Source: Escherichia coli DSM 30083 = JCM 1649 = ATCC 11775 (GTDB lineage: Bacteria; Pseudomonadota; Gammaproteobacteria; Enterobacterales; Enterobacteriaceae). From it: a stretch of 64,000 nucleotides of DNA. The first letter of the stretch is position 1. Each line of letters begins with the position of its first letter. Below the pieces are notes generated by a model. The model had not been told where the DNA came from. It saw nothing but the letters and a program-made list of their open reading frames with translations, and did not search any database. The DNA is taken from positions 4,712,001 to 4,776,000 of the forward strand of contig NZ_CP033092.2 of assembly GCF_003697165.2 (NCBI RefSeq), given 5' to 3'. The translations under genes and the position numbers were made by a program. Shown here one piece after another: positions 59,783 through 64,000 of this stretch.

Positions 59783-60735
59783 TGATCGAAGTAAAACACC
59801 TGAAAACGCTACAAGCGTTGCGGAACTGCGGCTCACTCGCAGCCGCTGCGGCGACGTTGCATCAAACGCAATCCGCCCTGTCTCACCAGTTTAGCGATCT
59901 GGAACAACGCCTTGGCTTCCGGCTATTTGTGCGTAAAAGCCAGCCGCTTCGGTTTACACCGCAGGGAGAAATCCTGTTGCAACTGGCGAATCAGGTGCTG
60001 CCGCAAATCAGCCAGGCACTGCAAGCCTGCAATGAACCGCAGCAGACGCGCCTGCGCATTGCCATTGAGTGCCATAGCTGTATTCAGTGGCTGACGCCCG
60101 CGTTAGAAAATTTCCATAAGAACTGGCCGCAGGTGGAGATGGATTTTAAATCGGGCGTGACGTTTGACCCGCAGCCCGCGTTGCAGCAGGGTGAGCTGGA
60201 TCTGGTGATGACCTCCGATATTCTGCCGCGCAGTGGCCTGCATTATTCGCCGATGTTCGACTATGAAGTGCGTCTGGTGTTAGCACCTGACCATCCACTG
60301 GCGGCGAAAACGCGAATCACGCCGGAAGACCTCGCCAGCGAAACGCTGTTGATTTATCCGGTGCAGCGTAGCCGACTGGATGTCTGGCGGCATTTTCTTC
60401 AGCCAGCAGGCGTCAGCCCGTCACTGAAAAGCGTCGATAACACCTTATTGTTGATTCAGATGGTTGCCGCACGGATGGGTATTGCCGCACTACCGCATTG
60501 GGTGGTGGAGAGTTTTGAACGCCAGGGTCTGGTGGTCACCAAAACCCTGGGCGAAGGCTTGTGGAGCCGACTGTACGCCGCCGTGCGCGATGGCGAGCAG
60601 CGTCAGCCGATTACGGAAGCGTTTATTCGTTCAGCGCGCAATCACGCCTGCGATCATCTGCCGTTTGTGAAGAGCGCGGAGCGACCCACTTACGATGCAC
60701 CCACAGTGAGGCCAGGATCACCAGCGCGCCTGTAA
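59782..60735 (+). CDS. metR: MetR, LysR-family regulator of methionine genes
   Basis: This 317-residue LysR protein has the helix-turn-helix SLAAAAATLHQTQSALSHQF near residues 18-37 and a homocysteine-responsive effector domain. It activates metE and metH. Its 3' end overlaps the convergent bioP gene by 113 nt, an arrangement also present in K-12. Confidence 0.97.
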   Translation: MIEVKHLKTLQALRNCGSLAAAAATLHQTQSALSHQFSDLEQRLGFRLFVRKSQPLRFTPQGEILLQLANQVLPQISQALQACNEPQQTRLRIAIECHSCIQWLTPALENFHKNWPQVEMDFKSGVTFDPQPALQQGELDLVMTSDILPRSGLHYSPMFDYEVRLVLAPDHPLAAKTRITPEDLASETLLIYPVQRSRLDVWRHFLQPAGVSPSLKSVDNTLLLIQMVAARMGIAALPHWVVESFERQGLVVTKTLGEGLWSRLYAAVRDGEQRQPITEAFIRSARNHACDHLPFVKSAERPTYDAPTVRPGSPARL

Positions 60736-61522
60736 TAAACGTTGGCCAGTGCGGCTGTTGGTGCCAGATAGCCAGGTTTACCAGCAGCCCTGCCGGAACG
60801 TGCATATTATTCATAATGCCCAGCGTTCCGGCGTCCACCTGCGTCGCGCCGTAGTTCCACATAAAGTAGCCAATCCCGGAAGCCACCACACCAAGAAACA
60901 CCAGAATGCCCCATTGCAACGTGGTTTGCGGCATTTTCTGCGCATTTCCCAGCAAGAACCATGCAATCACTGCCACCAGGAACGCGCCAAGATAGAACCA
61001 CGCAAAGGCGTTATGCTGCGGCATCGGGCGAGTTTCCATCAGACGTTTGTAACCCACCATGCCGATGGCAAAAGTGATATTGGAGAGTTGCACCAGCAAT
61101 AAGCCAGTCCAGAAATGGTCGGTGACCTGATCATAGCGAATAATCCCGGCACCAATCACCGCCAGCAAGGCGCTAAAGGCATAGCCCCAGCGCAGACGGC
61201 GCTTACTCATGATGTCATAAATCAGCGTGATGTAGAGCGGCGTCAGTACGGTGAACAGCAACAGTTCGGAGACCGTCAGGTAGAGATAGGCGCGGAAACT
61301 CAGCATATACATCACACCGAGCTGCATCGCGCCCACCAGCATATACAGGCCGACCGTTTTCAGGCTATTGCCACGGGTACGCAGAAACGGCAGAAAAACG
61401 AGTGCCGCCAGGCCAACGCGCACCAGCACCGCAAAATAGCTATCGACGTGCCCCGCAAGGTACTCGCCATAAAAGCTAAAGGAGAAGGCCCACAGAATCG
61501 TGGTGATGATAAGTAGCGCCAC
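60623..61522 (-). CDS. bioP: BioP (YigM), biotin transporter
   Basis: This 299-residue inner-membrane protein has ten predicted helices in two EamA-type halves (carboxylate/amino acid exporter family). In E. coli YigM was shown to be the high-affinity biotin importer. The C-terminal tail is hydrophilic (RSSQTADDRRRD) and lies antisense to the metR end. Confidence 0.94.
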   Translation of the reverse strand: MALLIITTILWAFSFSFYGEYLAGHVDSYFAVLVRVGLAALVFLPFLRTRGNSLKTVGLYMLVGAMQLGVMYMLSFRAYLYLTVSELLLFTVLTPLYITLIYDIMSKRRLRWGYAFSALLAVIGAGIIRYDQVTDHFWTGLLLVQLSNITFAIGMVGYKRLMETRPMPQHNAFAWFYLGAFLVAVIAWFLLGNAQKMPQTTLQWGILVFLGVVASGIGYFMWNYGATQVDAGTLGIMNNMHVPAGLLVNLAIWHQQPHWPTFITGALVILASLWVHRKWVAPRSSQTADDRRRDCALNE

Positions 61523-61597
61523 AATGGAAAACTCTTTGATTAACGAGTAGCCATTGTAGCGAAGTATCAGGTTGACAACTGACCAAATAAAGAACGA

Positions 61598-62398
61598 TTA
61601 CGATAAATAGAGCTTACGCAGATAATGCGGCACTGCGTCTTCGGCGTTAGTACCAATCACTTCCAGCTCTGGATGCAGATCTTTCAGACGCTGGTGCGCA
61701 CTGCCCATAATGCAGCCTTTCCCCGCCATCGACAGCATTTCGGCGTCGTTCATCCCATCACCAAACGCAATACAATCCTTCAGACTGTAGCCCAGTTTCT
61801 TAGCCACCGCTTCCAGCGCATGGCCTTTTGAAACGCCGCCAGCCATGACTTCCAGGCAGGTTAAGGTAGAGAAACTGACATTGACGCGATCGCCCCAGCG
61901 AGCGTTAATCGCTTGCTCCAGTGGCAGAAGTTTTTCATGGGAATCGCAGGTGAAGAACACTTTGCTGACGCCTTCCGGCTCCAGCAATCCCGGCTCATAC
62001 AGCGCATATTTGAACACCGCTTCTTTAAAAAAGCGCATCTCTTCCGGGCGATGGCGATTCATAAACCATTCGTCGTCGCGATAAACGTTAGTAATGATGT
62101 CCGGATTGTCGTTGACTACGCCAAACAGGTCACTGGCAATGTCGCGATCCAGGTTATGAGCAAAAATCAGGTTGCCATCGAGGTCGTGAACGCGCGCGCC
62201 ATTGGAGGTAATCATGTAAGACTTAATCTCCAGATTATCGCGAATTTGCCCCACATCAACGTGGTGACGACCGGTCGCAAACACAAAGTTGATGCCGCGC
62301 GCGGTGAGCAGCTTCAGAGTTTCTTTGGCGTAAGGGGATAACGTATGGTCGGGAGAAAGTAACGTGCCATCTAAATCAGACGCAACAACCTGGTACAT
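61598..62398 (-). CDS. yigL: YigL, HAD-family sugar phosphatase (PLP phosphatase)
   Basis: This 266-residue Cof-type HAD hydrolase has motif I VVASDLDGTLLSP (nucleophile Asp8), motif II VFATGRHH, Lys in GVSKGHAL and motif IV IAFGDGMNDAEML. It dephosphorylates sugar phosphates and pyridoxal phosphate. In Salmonella/E. coli its mRNA is stabilised by SgrS from the pldB-yigL transcript. pldB is upstream on the same strand; the gap is 7 nt. Confidence 0.96.
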   Translation of the reverse strand: MYQVVASDLDGTLLSPDHTLSPYAKETLKLLTARGINFVFATGRHHVDVGQIRDNLEIKSYMITSNGARVHDLDGNLIFAHNLDRDIASDLFGVVNDNPDIITNVYRDDEWFMNRHRPEEMRFFKEAVFKYALYEPGLLEPEGVSKVFFTCDSHEKLLPLEQAINARWGDRVNVSFSTLTCLEVMAGGVSKGHALEAVAKKLGYSLKDCIAFGDGMNDAEMLSMAGKGCIMGSAHQRLKDLHPELEVIGTNAEDAVPHYLRKLYLS

Positions 62399-62405
62399 AA
62401 GAAAT

Positions 62406-63428
62406 TTAAACCTCTGTAGAGCGGTTTCCGCTGGGTGAGTTATGCCTGTTGAAAAAATCAACGATAGCGTGGAGCGCGACTGAGCGCATTGCGTCCTTTT
62501 CAAAAAGGATCTCATGGTACGCACCTTTAATTACCAACGGCCGTCCTCCTTCGACAGGATGGCCCGCAGCGGTGCGTAGTTCACAAAAACGGTCGTGCAT
62601 GCGGTTATCCACCACGCGTTCCTCTTCAGCTTGTAAGAGAAGCGTTGGCGTGGCGTCATCACCCGCACCGGCTAACACCTGTTCGCCAGCCAGAATACTT
62701 TCGCGTACCCAATGGTAGGTCGGCCCACCGACGCGAATCGTTGGGTCATCAGCATAGAAACGTAAGTTACGTCGATATCGCTGTCTGCTGTGGGTCAGTA
62801 CGTTGATAGCAAACGGCAACGCGCGCCAGCGCCCGGTGCCTATCGCATAGCCATCACGGAAACGTGGATGCGCTTCGGCCCAATTGAGGATCTGCCGTGC
62901 CATAAATGACGGCATACGAATCACAATCCCAAACATTGGCGCAGTTAGCGCAATGGCGTCACATACACCTGGATGGCGTTGCAGAAATAATGTGGAGATC
63001 GCACCGCCCATCGAATGTGCCAGTATATAGCGTTTACGCCACGGACCGGGCTGAACCTCCTGTTGCCAGAATGCCGCCAGATCATCAACATAATCATTAA
63101 AGCGATTAACATGCCCGAGATGTGGATCGCCTAACAGGCGACCGGAACGTCCCTGCCCGCGATGGTCGATGATTAAAACATCAAACCCCAAATGGAACAG
63201 GTCGTAGGCCAGTTCCGCATATTTTACGTAGCTCTCAATACGCCCCGGACAGATGACTACCACCCGGTCATGGTGCTGTGCGCGAAAACGGACAAAGCGA
63301 ACCGGAATGTCATCCACACCAGTAAACTCTGCTTCATCACGCTGACGCCAGAAATCAGTCAGCGGTCCCATGGTAAAAGCAGCAAACGCGTTTTCTCTTG
63401 TTTCCCAGTCTTTTTGCTGCTGAAACAT
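62406..63428 (-). CDS. pldB: PldB, lysophospholipase L2
   Basis: This 340-residue alpha/beta hydrolase has the nucleophile motif AHSMGGAIS (Ser in GxSxG-like HSMGG), DHRGQGRSGR near residue 93, and a C-terminal GAYHEILFE His. It is bound to the inner membrane and hydrolyses lysophospholipids. It is followed by yigL. Confidence 0.96.
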   Translation of the reverse strand: MFQQQKDWETRENAFAAFTMGPLTDFWRQRDEAEFTGVDDIPVRFVRFRAQHHDRVVVICPGRIESYVKYAELAYDLFHLGFDVLIIDHRGQGRSGRLLGDPHLGHVNRFNDYVDDLAAFWQQEVQPGPWRKRYILAHSMGGAISTLFLQRHPGVCDAIALTAPMFGIVIRMPSFMARQILNWAEAHPRFRDGYAIGTGRWRALPFAINVLTHSRQRYRRNLRFYADDPTIRVGGPTYHWVRESILAGEQVLAGAGDDATPTLLLQAEEERVVDNRMHDRFCELRTAAGHPVEGGRPLVIKGAYHEILFEKDAMRSVALHAIVDFFNRHNSPSGNRSTEV

Positions 63429-63538
63429 CGGGTAATCTGCCTCTTAAACCACGTAAAATCGTTTTTTTAAGCGTGCCTGACACAACGCTGCGACAGTAGC
63501 GTATTGTGGCACAAAAATAGACACACCGGGAGTTCATC

Positions 63539-64000
63539 ATGACCTTAGAATGGTGGTTTGCCTACCTGCTGACATCGATCATTTTAAGCCTGTCGCCAGG
63601 CTCTGGCGCAATCAACACCATGACCACCTCGCTCAACCACGGTTATCGCGGCGCGGTGGCGTCTATTGCTGGGCTTCAGACCGGACTGGCGATTCATATT
63701 GTGCTGGTTGGCGTGGGGTTGGGGACGCTATTTTCCCGCTCAGTGATTGCGTTTGAAGTGTTGAAGTGGGCAGGCGCAGCTTACTTGATTTGGCTGGGAA
63801 TACAGCAATGGCGCGCCGCTGGCGCAATTGATCTTAAATCGCTGGCCTCCACTCAATCGCGTCGACATTTGTTCCAGCGCGCAGTTTTTGTGAATCTCAC
63901 CAATCCCAAAAGTATTGTGTTTCTGGCGGCGCTATTTCCGCAATTCATCATGCCGCAGCAGCCACAACTGATGCAGTATATCGTGCTCGGCGTCACCACT
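63539..64000 (+). CDS. rhtB: RhtB, homoserine/homoserine lactone exporter (5' part)
   Basis: The frame from ATG 63539 (CCGGGAG upstream) gives 154 residues of the 206-residue RhtB and runs off the window. [20 protein letters not shown] and [18 protein letters not shown] are LysE/RhtB family signatures. It exports homoserine, homoserine lactone and some amino acids. It is divergent from pldB. Confidence 0.95.

Noticed and set aside
62399..62524. 42-codon N-terminal extension of yigL
   Set aside because: It overlaps the pldB 3' end, lacks a ribosome-binding site and would place residues before the HAD motif I that normally lies at the N-terminus.

Overview
The window is enterobacterial chromosome, almost certainly Escherichia coli or a very close relative. 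The rRNA genes, the core proteins and the gene order match the E. coli K-12 stretch from yihI/csrC/engB/spf/polA through rrnA to metE/metR/pldB/rhtB, read in the opposite direction to the usual K-12 map. This comparison is from memory, not from a search.

Layout. 1-10.6 kb: yihI (partial), CsrC, engB, Spot 42, polA, yihG, yihF, dsbA, srkA, yihD, mobA-mobB. 10.6-16.1 kb: a complete rRNA operon on the minus strand (16S, tRNA-Ile, tRNA-Ala, 23S, 5S) with tandem promoters. 16.1-33.8 kb: hemG-trkH-yigZ-pepQ, divergent fadBA, fre-ubiD, rfaH, and the minus-strand run rmuC, ubiE-ubiJ-ubiB, tatABCD. 39.5-41.4 kb: udp and the dienelactone hydrolase-like gene dlhH (ysgA). 57.4-64 kb: metE/metR, bioP (yigM), yigL, pldB and the start of rhtB.

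Two accessory blocks interrupt this backbone. Block A (33.9-39.5 kb, between rmuC and udp) holds an IclR regulator, a DgoK-type sugar-acid kinase, a KDPG/KDPGal-type aldolase and a tripartite tricarboxylate-type transporter (TctC, TctB, TctA). It looks like a compact import-phosphorylate-cleave pathway for a 2-keto-3-deoxy sugar acid, with no dehydratase. Block B (41.4-57.3 kb, between dlhH and metE) has three parts. The first is a nitrogen-compound operon: a biuret-hydrolase-like isochorismatase-fold amidase, DUF2877, FdrA-like and DUF1116 proteins (the oxamate-transcarbamylase families), carbamate kinase, a stand-alone homologue of the allophanate hydrolase C-terminal domain, a CodB-like permease and a LysR regulator. 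The second is a sugar operon: an SIS isomerase, a glucose-family PTS IICB and an extra transketolase, with a convergent RpiR regulator. The third is an orphan type VI secretion Hcp-toxin fusion broken by one in-frame amber codon, followed by two related small immunity-like genes.

The most interesting candidate system is the nitrogen operon. It couples an amidase, a predicted three-subunit carbamoyltransferase and carbamate kinase with an allophanate-hydrolase-like domain, which suggests ATP-yielding use of a ureido compound whose identity I cannot read from sequence. No integrase, transposase, CRISPR array or prophage was seen.
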